Shown here: positions 37,203 to 45,495 of the stretch, piece by piece
Position numbering within the stretch: the first letter of the stretch is position 1
Layout: every line of letters begins with the position of its first letter
Assembly: GCF_030063135.1 (NCBI RefSeq)
Contig: NZ_JASISO010000012.1
Coordinates: forward strand, 104,192 to 168,191
Origin: Streptomyces sp. G-G2
GTDB lineage: Bacteria; Actinomycetota; Actinomycetes; Streptomycetales; Streptomycetaceae
Direction of reading: 5' to 3'
DNA: 64,000 nt
Made by a program: the position numbers and the translations under genes
The notes under the pieces: generated by a model
Told to the model about the DNA's origin: nothing
What the model saw: only the letters and a program-made list of their open reading frames with translations
Databases searched by the model: none

Positions 37203-38746
37203 GCCGTACCGAAGAGCTGCGCAAGCGCGAGGGGACGGAGGACGGCAGGAGCCCCGGGCGCTGGATCGCGCTCTCCGTGCTCGTGCTGGCCGTCCTGCTG
37301 GTCGCGGTCGATGCCACCGTACTCGGTCTCGCCACCCCCGCCCTGAGTGAGGACCTCAAGCCGTCCGGCACCCAGCTGCTGTGGATCGGCGACGTCTACT
37401 CCTTCGTCATCGCCGGTCTGCTCGTCTCCATGGGCTCCCTCGGTGACCGCATCGGCCGCAAGAAACTGCTGCTGATGGGCGCCACGGCCTTCGGCGCCGT
37501 CTCGGTGCTGAACGCCTACGCGACCAGCCCCGCGCTGATGATCCTGGCCCGGGCGCTGCTCGGTGTCGCGGGCGCCACCCTGATGCCCTCCACCCTCGCC
37601 CTGATCCGCAACATCTTCCACGACCCCAAGGAGCGCAGCCTCGCCATCGGCATCTGGGGCGCGACCGCCTCGGCCGGCGCGGCCGTCGGCCCGGTGGTCG
37701 GCGGAGCCCTCCTCCAGCACTTCTGGTGGGGCTCGGTCTTCCTCATCAACCTTCCCGTCATGATCATTCTGGTCGTCGTCGGAATCAAGCTCCTGCCCGA
37801 GTCGAAGAACCCGGTCTCGGGCCCCTGGGACCTCCTGAGCGTCGCCCTCTCCCTCTTCGGCATCATCGGCATCGTCTACGCCGTCAAGCAGGTCGCCACC
37901 CACGGACTGTCCTGGGAGGTCTGGACGGCCGCGCTCCTCGGCGCCGCGATGCTCTACGCCTTCGTACGCCGCCAGCACACCCTGACCGCCCCGCTGCTCG
38001 ACATGAAGCTGTTCAAGCACCGCGGCTTCTCCGGCGCGGTCCTCGCCGACCTGCTCACCGTCTTCGGGCTCTCCGGACTGGTCTTCTTCCTCTCCCAGTT
38101 CCTCCAGCTCGTCCAGGGCCGCGAACCGCTGGAGGCGGGCCTGGCCGAACTGCCCGCCGCCGTCGGCGCGGTGGTCACCGGCCTGCTCGCGGGCCGGTTC
38201 GCGCGCAAGTACTCCGTACGCGTCATCGTGACCGGCGGTCTCGCCGCGATCGGACTGGCGCTGGGCGTCCTCACCGTCATCAGCAAGGAGACCGGCTACC
38301 CGCTGCTCGGCGCGGCCCTGCTCGTCGTCGGCCTCGGCGCCGGCTTCTCCTTCACCGTCACCGCGGACGTGATCCTCTCCAGCGTGCCGAAGGAGCAGGC
38401 CGGTTCGGCCTCCGCCGTGTCCGAGACGGCGTACGAACTCGGCGCGGCCCTCGGCATCGCCCTGCTCGGCTCCATCGTCACCGGCGTCTATCAGAGCTTC
38501 ACCGCGCCCGCCTCCGTCCCCGGACCGCTCGCCGACGCCGCGCACGAATCGCTCGGCGGGGCCGTCGACGCGGCCAGGTCCCTGGACCCGCACACCGCGC
38601 AGGTGATGGTGGGCGCCGCCCAGGAGGCCTTCGTCGACGGGCTGCGGCTCGCCGCGGGCGTCGGCGCGGCCGTCCTCCTCGCCACCGCCGCCGCGGCGTG
38701 GTTCCTGCTCAAGGGCCAGGAACTCCAGGACGGCATCGAGCACTGA
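37199..38746 (+). CDS. MFS drug transporter, DHA2 (EmrB/QacA) type
   Basis: A 515-residue protein with 14 predicted transmembrane helices. Motif A (GSLGDRIGRKKLLLMGATAF), motif C-like glycine helix (IWGATASAGAAVGPVVGGAL) and the early VAVDATVLGLATPAL (motif D1) mark a proton-driven multidrug exporter such as SmvA/QacA. It is coupled to its TetR repressor. Confidence 0.93.
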   Translation: MSRTEELRKREGTEDGRSPGRWIALSVLVLAVLLVAVDATVLGLATPALSEDLKPSGTQLLWIGDVYSFVIAGLLVSMGSLGDRIGRKKLLLMGATAFGAVSVLNAYATSPALMILARALLGVAGATLMPSTLALIRNIFHDPKERSLAIGIWGATASAGAAVGPVVGGALLQHFWWGSVFLINLPVMIILVVVGIKLLPESKNPVSGPWDLLSVALSLFGIIGIVYAVKQVATHGLSWEVWTAALLGAAMLYAFVRRQHTLTAPLLDMKLFKHRGFSGAVLADLLTVFGLSGLVFFLSQFLQLVQGREPLEAGLAELPAAVGAVVTGLLAGRFARKYSVRVIVTGGLAAIGLALGVLTVISKETGYPLLGAALLVVGLGAGFSFTVTADVILSSVPKEQAGSASAVSETAYELGAALGIALLGSIVTGVYQSFTAPASVPGPLADAAHESLGGAVDAARSLDPHTAQVMVGAAQEAFVDGLRLAAGVGAAVLLATAAAAWFLLKGQELQDGIEH

Positions 38747-38898
38747 CCCCGCCCGGTCCCCGACGGGTGATGTCCGCGCGGGCGGTGTCCCCGCCCGGTC
38801 CCCGCCGGTGTCCCCTTCCGCGCCCCGGGTGATGTCCCAACGGGTGCTGTCCCGACCGTGGTTGACAGCGCGTCGGCCCGCGGGACACCATCCCCGCG

Positions 38899-40395
38899 AT
38901 GGAGATCACCGAACTGACCCCGGCCGAACGCCGTGTGTGGGACGCCTTCCCGCGCGGTGAACGCGTCGACTTCAGCGAAGGCCCGGACGAGCGGGCCGTC
39001 GACGGCGCGGGCTGGGGTCCGCAGCGGACGGTACGGGCCGACGTGCTCACCGCCCTGCTGCTGAGCGGCTCCCCGGCCGAGGGCCAGGTCGCCGGACTCA
39101 ACCTCAAAGGTGTCCGGGTCACCGGCAAGCTGAACCTGAAGTACGCCGTCGTCGAGCACGCCATCCGGCTCCGCGGCTGCTGGTTCGAACGTGCACCCCT
39201 TCTGTACGGCGCCCAGTTGCGGGCGCTCGTCCTGAGCGACTCGGCCCTGCCCGGGCTCACCGCCTCCACCGTCAGCGTCGACGTGGTCCTGCGGCTGTCC
39301 TGCTGCCGGATCAGCGGACCCGTCCGGCTCGCCGGAGCCCGCGTCGCGGGCGGTCTCTTCCTCGGCGGCGCCGTCATCGGGACCCCGCCCGCCCCCGGTA
39401 CGGATCCCGCCGCGGCCGTCGAGGCCGCGGAACCCCCGCTCCGGTTCAACCACGCCGACATCGGCACCGACGTCATCGCCACCGGCCTCACCGTCTACGG
39501 ACAGACCCGCGTCAACGGAGCCACCGTCGGCGGCCAGATCAACCTGGACGACGCCCGGCTGCTCAACCCCGGCGGCGACGCCCTGCACGCCGAAACCCTC
39601 TCCGTCGGCACCGACGTCCGCGCCCGCGGCCTGCGCGCCGAGGGCCGGGTCAACCTCTCCGGCGCCCGGATACCACGCCAACTGGACCTGGCCCGGGCCC
39701 GTTTGGTCAACCCCGGCGGAACCGCCCTGCGCGCCTCCAGCTGCGTGATCGGCGAGGTCTGGCTGCGCGCCTGCGAGACCGTCCAGGGCGATGTGAACCT
39801 GCGGCGCTCCCAGTTCGACCTGCTCCACGTGGAGCCCGGTGGCTGGCCCGAGCAGGTCCGCCTCGACGGGCTGACCTACCGGTCGCTGCGCCCGCACCTG
39901 CCCGCCGAACAGCGGCTGCCCGTGCTGGACCGGGACGAGGCCGGGTACCTGCCCCACGCCTACGAGCAGCTCGCCGCCTCCTACCGCGCCGCGGGCGACG
40001 AGGCGGCGGCCCGCACCGTGCAGCTCGCGAAACTGCGCCGCCACCGGCTGACCCTGCCCCGGCACGCCCGCCTGTGGGGGCTGCTCCAGGACGTGACCGT
40101 CGGCTACGGCTTCCGGCCGCTGCGCGCGGCGGGCTGGCTGGCGGCGCTGCTGTGCACCGGGGCCCTCGCCTACGGCCTGCGGCCACCGGCACCGCTCAAG
40201 GCGGGCGAGGCCCCCGAGTTCAACCCGGTCTTCTACACCCTCGACCTGATGCTGCCGATCATCGGCTTCGGCCAGGAGGAGGCCTTCGGGCCGCGCGGGT
40301 GGTACCAGTGGCTGTCGTACGTGCTGATCGTGACCGGCTGGGTGCTCGCGACGACCACCGCGGCGGGTGTAAGCCGCTCCCTGAGCAGGCAGTAG
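38899..40395 (+). CDS. Membrane protein with beta-helix-like repeats
   Basis: A 498-residue protein. Residues about 65-320 contain loosely repeated five-residue turns (LNLKGVRVTGKLNLKYAVVE, QINLDDARLLN, VNLSGARIPRQLDLARARLV), which suggest a right-handed beta helix like pentapeptide-repeat proteins. The C-terminal 130 residues contain a cytosolic helical link and two or three membrane helices (LRAAGWLAALLCTGALAYGL; WLSYVLIVTGWVLATTTAAG). Streptomyces databases often label such proteins membrane-associated oxidoreductase, but I see no cofactor site. Single gene. Confidence 0.75.
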   Translation: MEITELTPAERRVWDAFPRGERVDFSEGPDERAVDGAGWGPQRTVRADVLTALLLSGSPAEGQVAGLNLKGVRVTGKLNLKYAVVEHAIRLRGCWFERAPLLYGAQLRALVLSDSALPGLTASTVSVDVVLRLSCCRISGPVRLAGARVAGGLFLGGAVIGTPPAPGTDPAAAVEAAEPPLRFNHADIGTDVIATGLTVYGQTRVNGATVGGQINLDDARLLNPGGDALHAETLSVGTDVRARGLRAEGRVNLSGARIPRQLDLARARLVNPGGTALRASSCVIGEVWLRACETVQGDVNLRRSQFDLLHVEPGGWPEQVRLDGLTYRSLRPHLPAEQRLPVLDRDEAGYLPHAYEQLAASYRAAGDEAAARTVQLAKLRRHRLTLPRHARLWGLLQDVTVGYGFRPLRAAGWLAALLCTGALAYGLRPPAPLKAGEAPEFNPVFYTLDLMLPIIGFGQEEAFGPRGWYQWLSYVLIVTGWVLATTTAAGVSRSLSRQ

Positions 40396-40452
40396 CGGCA
40401 GGTAGGCCCCGTTGGACCCGTGCGTCCCGCAGGCCCCGTGCGTCCCGCAGGC

Positions 40453-41124
40453 TCAGGCGGCCTTGGCCTTGGTCGCGTACATGTCGACGTACTCCTGGCC
40501 CGAGAGCCGCATGACCTCGGTCATCACGGAGTCGGTGACCGCGCGCAGCATGTAGCGGTCGCGGTTCATGCCCTCGTAGCGGGAGAACTCCATCGGCTCG
40601 CCGAAGCGCACGGTGACCCGGCCCGGGCGGGGCATGCCCTTGCCGCCGGGCTGGAGCTTGTCGGTGCCGATCATCGCGAACGGGACCACGGGGGCGCCGG
40701 TCATCAGGGTCAGCCGGGCGATGCCGGTGCGGCCGCGGTAGAGCCTGCCGTCGGGGGAGCGGGTGCCCTCCGGGTAGATGCCGAAGATCTTGCCCTCTTC
40801 GAGGATCCGTCGACCGGTCATCAAGGCGGCGACGCCGCCGTTGGCGCCGTCGCGGTCCACCGGGACCATGCCGGAGCCGGTGAAGAACCAGGCCATGGCG
40901 CGGCCCTTGAGGCCCTTGCCCGTGACGTACTCGTCCTTGCCGATGAAGTGCACCTGGCGGTCGCACACCAGGGGCAGGATCATCGAATCGATGAAGGTCA
41001 GGTGGTTGCCCGCGAGGATGACCGGCCCGGTACCCGGAATGTTCTCGGCGCCCTCGACACGGGTGCGGAACATCATCCGCATGACCGGTCCGACAGTGGC
41101 TTTGATGAGCGCAATACGGGACAA
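40453..41124 (-). CDS. 1-acyl-sn-glycerol-3-phosphate acyltransferase (PlsC-like)
   Basis: A 223-residue membrane-associated acyltransferase. The catalytic HX4D is in AGNHLTFIDSMIL, and the glycerolipid-binding motif is YPEGTRSPDGRLYRGRTG. It acylates lysophosphatidate or a related glycerol lipid for phospholipid synthesis. TTG at 41124 is preferred because GGAGGG lies 6 nt upstream; an ATG at 41166 would add 14 residues with no SD. Confidence 0.9.
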   Translation of the reverse strand: MSRIALIKATVGPVMRMMFRTRVEGAENIPGTGPVILAGNHLTFIDSMILPLVCDRQVHFIGKDEYVTGKGLKGRAMAWFFTGSGMVPVDRDGANGGVAALMTGRRILEEGKIFGIYPEGTRSPDGRLYRGRTGIARLTLMTGAPVVPFAMIGTDKLQPGGKGMPRPGRVTVRFGEPMEFSRYEGMNRDRYMLRAVTDSVMTEVMRLSGQEYVDMYATKAKAA

Positions 41125-41451
41125 CGTGGGCCCTCCGGCATCGAATGCGTCTTCAGCACCGCGCATGCTCAGTGCAGGTGAGGACGATACTCGCGGGTCC
41201 CCTCTGATCGCACATCGGGTTCGCGGGGCCTATACGCAAAGTTGACGCACGTTTGCGCCATGTTTCCCCGCAGTCCCGCCCCGGAACGCCCGCCCGACAC
41301 AGGCCGCTGCCTACGATCGGTCCGCCGATCGGGACCGACGGCCCGGCGATCCCGGGCCCACCGGCCCCGGCCGGTCCAAGACGGCCGCACCGGCCGCACC
41401 GGGGGCTCCGGGCGGCCCGGGCTGGATTTCCGAACGGGATGAGGGGCATTC
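41125..41451. other. Intergenic region between plsC-like and glycerophosphodiesterase genes
   Basis: About 330 bp between divergent genes with no credible ORF. A GC-rich run of CCGG/CACCGG repeats (41330-41410) can fold strongly. A weak -10-like TACGAT occurs near 41312. No operator palindrome stands out. Confidence 0.5.
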
Positions 41452-42675
41452 ATGACGCAGGGCGGGGCAGGCAGGCGCGCGGTACTGGGGGCGGCCGTCG
41501 TGGCGGCGGGCGGCGGTGCGTGGGGGCTGGGTGCGGGCCGGGCATCGGCGGCCGACGCGCGGACGGCGGGCGCCGCGGCGACCGGCACGCAGGCGTACGG
41601 CGAGCCGTCGTACGAGGCCCAGGGCCGGGGCGACGCCGGGGACTACCGGAACCTTCCCTATCCGACGGTCATCGGCCACCGGGGGGCCAGCGGCTACCGG
41701 CCCGAACACACCTTCGGCTCCTACCAGCTGGCCCTCGACCTGGGCGCGGACGTCATCGAGCAGGACGTCGTCCCCACCCGGGACGGCCACCTCGTCTGCC
41801 GCCACGAGAACGAGATCGGCGGCACCACCGACGTCGGCGACCACCCCGAGTTCGCCTCCCGGCGCACCACCAAGTCGGTCGACGGGGTCGCCCTCACCGG
41901 CTGGTTCACCGAGGACTTCACCCTCGCCGAACTGAAGACCCTGCGGGCGAAGGAGCGTATCCCCGCCGTCCGCCAGCGCAACACCCTCTACGACGGCCGC
42001 TGGGAGATCCCCACCTTCGAAGAGGTGCTGCGCTGGGCCGACCGCGAGGGCAAGCGACGCGGCAAGCGGGTCTGGCTGCACGTCGAGACCAAGCACCCCA
42101 GCTACTTCCGCGCCCTGGGGCTCGGCCTGGAGGAGCCGCTCGCGAAACTGCTGCGCCGCTACGGCCGCGACCGGCGGAACTCGGCCCTCTTCCTCCAGTC
42201 CTTCGAACCTTCCAGCATCCAGCGCCTCGCCAAGCTGGTCTCCGCGCCCCGTGTGGTCCTGCTCGGCGCCGCGAACACCCGCCCCTGGGACTTCGAGCTG
42301 GCCAAGGACCCGCGCACGGTCGCCGACCTGGTCACGCCCGAGGGCCTGACGTGGATCGCCGGATACGCGCAGGCCATCGGCCCGACCATGGACCTGGTCG
42401 TGCCGCGCGACGCGGCCGGGAAGCTCGGTACGCCGACCACCCTGGTGCGCGACGCCCACGCGCGGGGCCTGATCCTGCACCCCTACACCGCGCGCAACGA
42501 GAACATCTTCCTGCCCGCCGAGTACCGCAAGGGCACCGACCCCAACGCGTACGGGGACGCCTTCGGCGCCTTCCGGACCTACTTCGGACTCGGCATCGAC
42601 GCGGTCTTCACCGACAACGCCGACACCGCGCTGCTCGCGGCCGAGGACTTCCGCCCGGGCCGCCGCCCCCGCTGA
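41452..42675 (+). CDS. Secreted glycerophosphodiester phosphodiesterase
   Basis: A 407-residue protein with a twin-arginine-like signal (AGRRAVLGAAVVAAGGGAWG, cleaved near residue 34). The GDPD domain has TVIGHRGASGYRPEHTFGSY, with the general acid/base His and metal ligands, IEQDVVPTRDGHLVCRHE with the second catalytic His, and HVETKHP; it ends IDAVFTDNADTALL. It releases glycerol-3-phosphate from phosphodiesters outside the cell, which suits phosphate or lipid scavenging. The length is like GlpQ. Confidence 0.93.
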   Translation: MTQGGAGRRAVLGAAVVAAGGGAWGLGAGRASAADARTAGAAATGTQAYGEPSYEAQGRGDAGDYRNLPYPTVIGHRGASGYRPEHTFGSYQLALDLGADVIEQDVVPTRDGHLVCRHENEIGGTTDVGDHPEFASRRTTKSVDGVALTGWFTEDFTLAELKTLRAKERIPAVRQRNTLYDGRWEIPTFEEVLRWADREGKRRGKRVWLHVETKHPSYFRALGLGLEEPLAKLLRRYGRDRRNSALFLQSFEPSSIQRLAKLVSAPRVVLLGAANTRPWDFELAKDPRTVADLVTPEGLTWIAGYAQAIGPTMDLVVPRDAAGKLGTPTTLVRDAHARGLILHPYTARNENIFLPAEYRKGTDPNAYGDAFGAFRTYFGLGIDAVFTDNADTALLAAEDFRPGRRPR

Positions 42676-42769
42676 GCCGCGCTCGTCAACGGGCGGCGGG
42701 ATCTTCTCGTACGGGTGTTCCGCGTCCGGCGGCGAAACCACGGGGCGCGGTCCGCGCGTCCCGCCCGGC

Positions 42770-43288
42770 ATGGATCTGCTCAAGGAACTCGGCCCACTGC
42801 TCTCGGCGGAGGCCGCCGCCGAAGCACCGCTCGCAGGCATGGATCCGGCCGATCTCGAACAGGCCGTGTGGGTGCGGCTGCTGGAGCGGGACCAGCACGG
42901 GCCGACGCCCGCAGAACCCGCGCGCTGGCTGCGCCGCGCCGTACGCGCCGAGGCCCGCCGGGCCCGTCGCCGCGCGCGGCGCGAAGTCCCGTACGCAGGA
43001 TCCTCGGGATGCGCCGACGACACGCCCGCACACGGGCCCGAGGACGAGCTGCTGCACCGGGAGCAGGGCCGGGCCGTCCGGTCGGCGGTCGCCCGGTTGC
43101 CCGGACGCTGCCCGGAACTCATGAATGCGTTTCTGTCGCCCAGGGACCTCACTTACCGTGAAATCGCAGGAGAGTTGGGTATCTCACAAGGAAGTTTGGG
43201 ACCCGTGCGTTCCCGATGCCTGGGATGTCTGCGCAGAATGCTGGCTGCAGAGGTTGAGGCTCCTGGCCTGCGGGGAAAGGAGCGGTAG
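42770..43288 (+). CDS. Small sigma-70-family RNA polymerase factor
   Basis: A 172-residue protein. Residues about 25-75 resemble region 2 (DLEQAVWVRLLERDQHGPTP, then EPARWLRRAVRAEARRA) and about 125-160 form region 4 (DLTYREIAGELGISQGSLGP, then VRSRCLGCLRRML). Compared with typical ECF factors, region 2 is degenerate: the usual polymerase-binding core is weak. No anti-sigma gene is adjacent; the next gene is a GNAT enzyme 38 bp on. Confidence 0.8.
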   Translation: MDLLKELGPLLSAEAAAEAPLAGMDPADLEQAVWVRLLERDQHGPTPAEPARWLRRAVRAEARRARRRARREVPYAGSSGCADDTPAHGPEDELLHREQGRAVRSAVARLPGRCPELMNAFLSPRDLTYREIAGELGISQGSLGPVRSRCLGCLRRMLAAEVEAPGLRGKER

Positions 43289-43325
43289 ACCAGTGGGCTA
43301 CCAGGTGAGCGGGAGGCATGCGCAC

Positions 43326-43823
43326 ATGGGCATGAGCGTGACCATTTCGGCGGCAGCTGCCGAGGACGCGGAGCAGATCTTCAAACTGCAGTACCTGTGC
43401 TTCCAGCGCGAGGCCGAGCTGTACGGCAACTACCTGATCCAGCCCCTCACCCAGTCCCTGGACTCCCTCAAGGGCGAGCTGGCCGCCGACATCGTGCTGG
43501 TCGCCCGGCTCGGTGGCGAGGTGGTCGGAACGGTGCGCGGCAGCACCGACGAGGACGGCGCCGGCAAGATCGCCAAGCTCTGCGTCCACCCGCGGCTCCA
43601 GGGCCACGGACTGGGCACCCGCCTGCTGCGCAGCGTGGAGGAAGCCCTCGCCGACGGCCCCAAGGCCGCCCGATTCAGGCTCTTCACCGGCCGCAAGAGC
43701 GAGTCCAACCTGCGGATGTACCGCAAGGCGGGCTACGTGGCGGTCGGCGGCCGGACCGCCTCCGACGGCGTGGAGCTGATCATGCTGGAGAAGGAAGCCA
43801 CCGAGTACGCCGTCAGCGCCTGA
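43326..43823 (+). CDS. GNAT N-acetyltransferase
   Basis: A 165-residue acetyltransferase: VTISAAAAEDAEQIFKLQYL at the start, the acetyl-CoA loop HPRLQGHGLGTRLLRSVEEA and the C-terminal NLRMYRKAGYVAVGG. ATG at 43326 has GGAGG 9 bp upstream; ATG 43332 is also possible, and the frame runs open back into the sigma gene. The substrate is unknown. Confidence 0.88.
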   Translation: MGMSVTISAAAAEDAEQIFKLQYLCFQREAELYGNYLIQPLTQSLDSLKGELAADIVLVARLGGEVVGTVRGSTDEDGAGKIAKLCVHPRLQGHGLGTRLLRSVEEALADGPKAARFRLFTGRKSESNLRMYRKAGYVAVGGRTASDGVELIMLEKEATEYAVSA

Positions 43824-43869
43824 CCCGGGCCGCTACCGCCCGGAGCGCCCCGAACCACCCGCGAACGCC

Positions 43870-44367
43870 TCACTGACCGCGCTTCGTACGCAGCCAGAGC
43901 ATCCCGGTGATCGGCAGGATCACCGGGATGAAGAGGTACCCCATCCCGAACTGCGACCACACCGTCGCGTCGGGGAACGCGTCGGGCCGCACCACGGTCC
44001 AGGTCCCGACCGAGAGCACGCCGGTCAGCTCGGCGGCGCAGCAGATCCGCGCCGCCTTGCGGGCCGTCTCCCCGCCGCGCACCAGCGAGTACGTGATGAA
44101 GGCGTACACGAGCGCGGCCACCCCGCTCAGCGCGTAGGGCAGCGGGGCCCGGTCGAACTCGGTGGAGATCTGGTAGGCCGAGCGCGAGACCGCGCCGACC
44201 GTGATCACCCCGTACAGCCAGACCAGCAGCACCCCCGGTCCGGAGACCAGCTTCGTGCGCCCCGCGGGAGCCCGCGCGTCCTCGGCCGTGTCGGCGTTCG
44301 TGCCCGCGTTCGTGCCCGCGTTCGTGCCCGCGTTCGTGTCAGCGTCCGTATCAGGCACCGGTGCCAC
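43870..44367 (-). CDS. Integral membrane protein with N-terminal Asn-Ala-Gly-Thr repeats
   Basis: A 165-residue protein with four predicted membrane helices. The first 30 residues are hydrophilic and contain NAGTNAGTNAGTNADT, encoded by a 12-bp tandem repeat. The 3' part reads SQFGMGYLFIPVILPITGML. Its start overlaps the end of the upstream membrane gene by 17 bp. Function unknown; the pair may form one complex. Confidence 0.8.
   Translation of the reverse strand: MAPVPDTDADTNAGTNAGTNAGTNADTAEDARAPAGRTKLVSGPGVLLVWLYGVITVGAVSRSAYQISTEFDRAPLPYALSGVAALVYAFITYSLVRGGETARKAARICCAAELTGVLSVGTWTVVRPDAFPDATVWSQFGMGYLFIPVILPITGMLWLRTKRGQ
44294..44341 (-). repeat. 12-bp tandem repeat in coding sequence
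   Basis: GCGTTCGTGCCC occurs in four consecutive copies (the last one altered), encoding the Asn-Ala-Gly-Thr repeats of the overlapping gene. Unit number probably varies between strains through slippage. Confidence 0.85.
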
Positions 44368-44719
44368 CCCAGATGTCGTAGAGCCGTACTTCGAGCACGG
44401 CCAGGACGACCGCGCCCGCGGCCACCGTCACCGAACCCCACTTGGTGCGTTCGGTCAGCGAGAGGAACCCGGCCGCCGGGACCGCCGCGAAGGCGCCGAC
44501 GAGGTACGCCACGAAGAGCACCTTGCCGTCGTGCGGCTGCTCGCCCCGGGCGAGCAGGACCAGTCCGACCACCAGCTGGGCCAGGACCAGCAGGGTGACC
44601 AGGCCCATCCCGGCGAAGTGCCAGTCCTTGGTCGGCTGGTCCCGCCAGGCGGCGAATCCGCACCAGGCGGCGAGGGCGAGTGCGGCCACGCCGATGGCGA
44701 CCGTCAGGGCGTCGAGCAT
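44351..44719 (-). CDS. Small membrane protein
   Basis: A 122-residue protein with four predicted helices (VAIGVAALALAAWCGFAAWR; GLVTLLVLAQLVVGLVLLAR; VAYLVGAFAAVPAAGFLSL; VTVAAGAVVLAVLEVRL). No motif points to a function. It is translated first in a two-gene unit and overlaps the following membrane gene. Confidence 0.82.
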   Translation of the reverse strand: MLDALTVAIGVAALALAAWCGFAAWRDQPTKDWHFAGMGLVTLLVLAQLVVGLVLLARGEQPHDGKVLFVAYLVGAFAAVPAAGFLSLTERTKWGSVTVAAGAVVLAVLEVRLYDIWGGTGA

Positions 44720-44850
44720 GCTGCGAGGGTATTACGGGCCGAAGGGCCCGATGCGCTCGCCCCTGGCCCCTGGCCCGTGGCCCCTGGCTTCCCGCAAGAC
44801 GTGAGGCCGCACGCCGAAGCCCCGCTGTCCGAGGAGACATCGCGCGGAGC

Positions 44851-45092
44851 AGGTCCGACCCCGGGCCGTTCCTGCTCGCCGCCGCCCGGCTGGGCGTGGA
44901 CCCGGCCCGCGGCGTGGTCTTCGAGGACGCCCCGGCGGGTGTGGCGGCGGGCCGTGCGGCCGGGATGCGGACCGTGGCCTTGACCACAACGCACTGGCGG
45001 CGGAGCTGGTCGCCGAAGTGGTGGTCCGGGGCCTCTCGGCGGTGTCCGTGCAGGTGGGCGCCGAGGGCATGGTGATCGCGACGGACGGCTGA
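44851..45092 (+). pseudogene. HAD-IA phosphatase remnant, 5' truncated and frameshifted
   Basis: The first frame reads SDPGPFLLAAARLGVDPARG, then VVFEDAPAGVAAGRAAGMRT: HAD motifs III and IV of a sugar-phosphatase type enzyme. Near 44985 coding continues in the next frame (HNALAAELVAEVVVRGLSAV) down to a TGA at 45090-45092. The first two-thirds of the gene, including the nucleophile Asp, are missing. The fragment is therefore a dead copy, probably left by a deletion. Confidence 0.8.
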
Positions 45093-45158
45093 CCCCACCC
45101 CGCCGCACCTCGGCGGTGTCCGGATGGTGGTCGGAATCCGTCCGCTATCCGGACATCG

Positions 45159-45189
45159 TTGATCGGTCAAGGGATACGTCTGGTTTACT
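45159..45189 (+). promoter_or_regulatory. Putative promoter of the met leader
   Basis: TTGATC (45159-45164), 19-bp spacer, TTTACT (45184-45189). The -10 ends 6 bp before the leader ORF ATG, so the transcript would begin at or near that codon. Confidence 0.45.
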
Positions 45190-45195
45190 GGGTCC

Positions 45196-45282
45196 ATGAC
45201 CACGACGAGCAGCCGCACCCTTGCGACCGAGGCGACCATGACGCCCGGTGCTCGTTGTATGTGTCGAATGCGCGCCTTCTGA
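45196..45282 (+). CDS. Leader peptide with Arg-Cys-Met-Cys-Arg-Met, upstream of metNIQ
   Basis: A 28-residue ORF, too short for routine calling, that ends TPGARCMCRMRAF. It uses TGT for both Cys and CGA for an Arg, codons that are rare in this genome, and the cluster sits close to the stop. It is the first ORF of the putative metNIQ transcript, probably leaderless. This is the design of an attenuator leader: ribosomes pausing on Cys/Met codons when these are short would change folding downstream. Cysteine-rich leader ORFs are known before sulfur genes in actinobacteria. Confidence 0.65.
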   Translation: MTTTSSRTLATEATMTPGARCMCRMRAF

Positions 45283-45435
45283 GGGCCCCTTTCACTGAGC
45301 CTCGCGCCCCGAAGCGAGATCGGCCGAGTCCGTCCGCCGCGCGTCAGCGATAACGCCGCCGCCCGGACCACTCCTGCCTCACGCCCGGCGTCGAACCGCC
45401 TTTTCGTTCCGGTTCGTCCCGTATCGCGTCCCCAG

Positions 45436-45495
45436 ATGATTGCCCCGTGCCCGGTCTGCCATGCCGTGCACTCGACAGCGACGGAATTCCTGTGA
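45436..45495 (+). CDS. Possible second short ORF coupled to metN
   Basis: A 19-residue ORF (MIAPCPVCHAVHSTATEFL) with a CPVC motif. Its TGA stop overlaps the metN GTG (GTGA, 45492-45495). metN has no good SD, so translational coupling would explain its initiation. This ORF lacks an SD of its own, so it may be chance. Confidence 0.35.
   Translation: MIAPCPVCHAVHSTATEFL

Noticed and set aside
38747..38898. GC-rich repeated CCCGCCCGGTCCCC motif between the MFS and beta-helix genes
   Set aside because: Short degenerate copies without regular spacing; typical of GC-rich intergenic DNA.
45283..45435. SAM riboswitch upstream of metN
   Set aside because: The region between the leader ORF and metN lacks the conserved helices I know for SAM-I/SAM-IV; the peptide leader explains the locus better.
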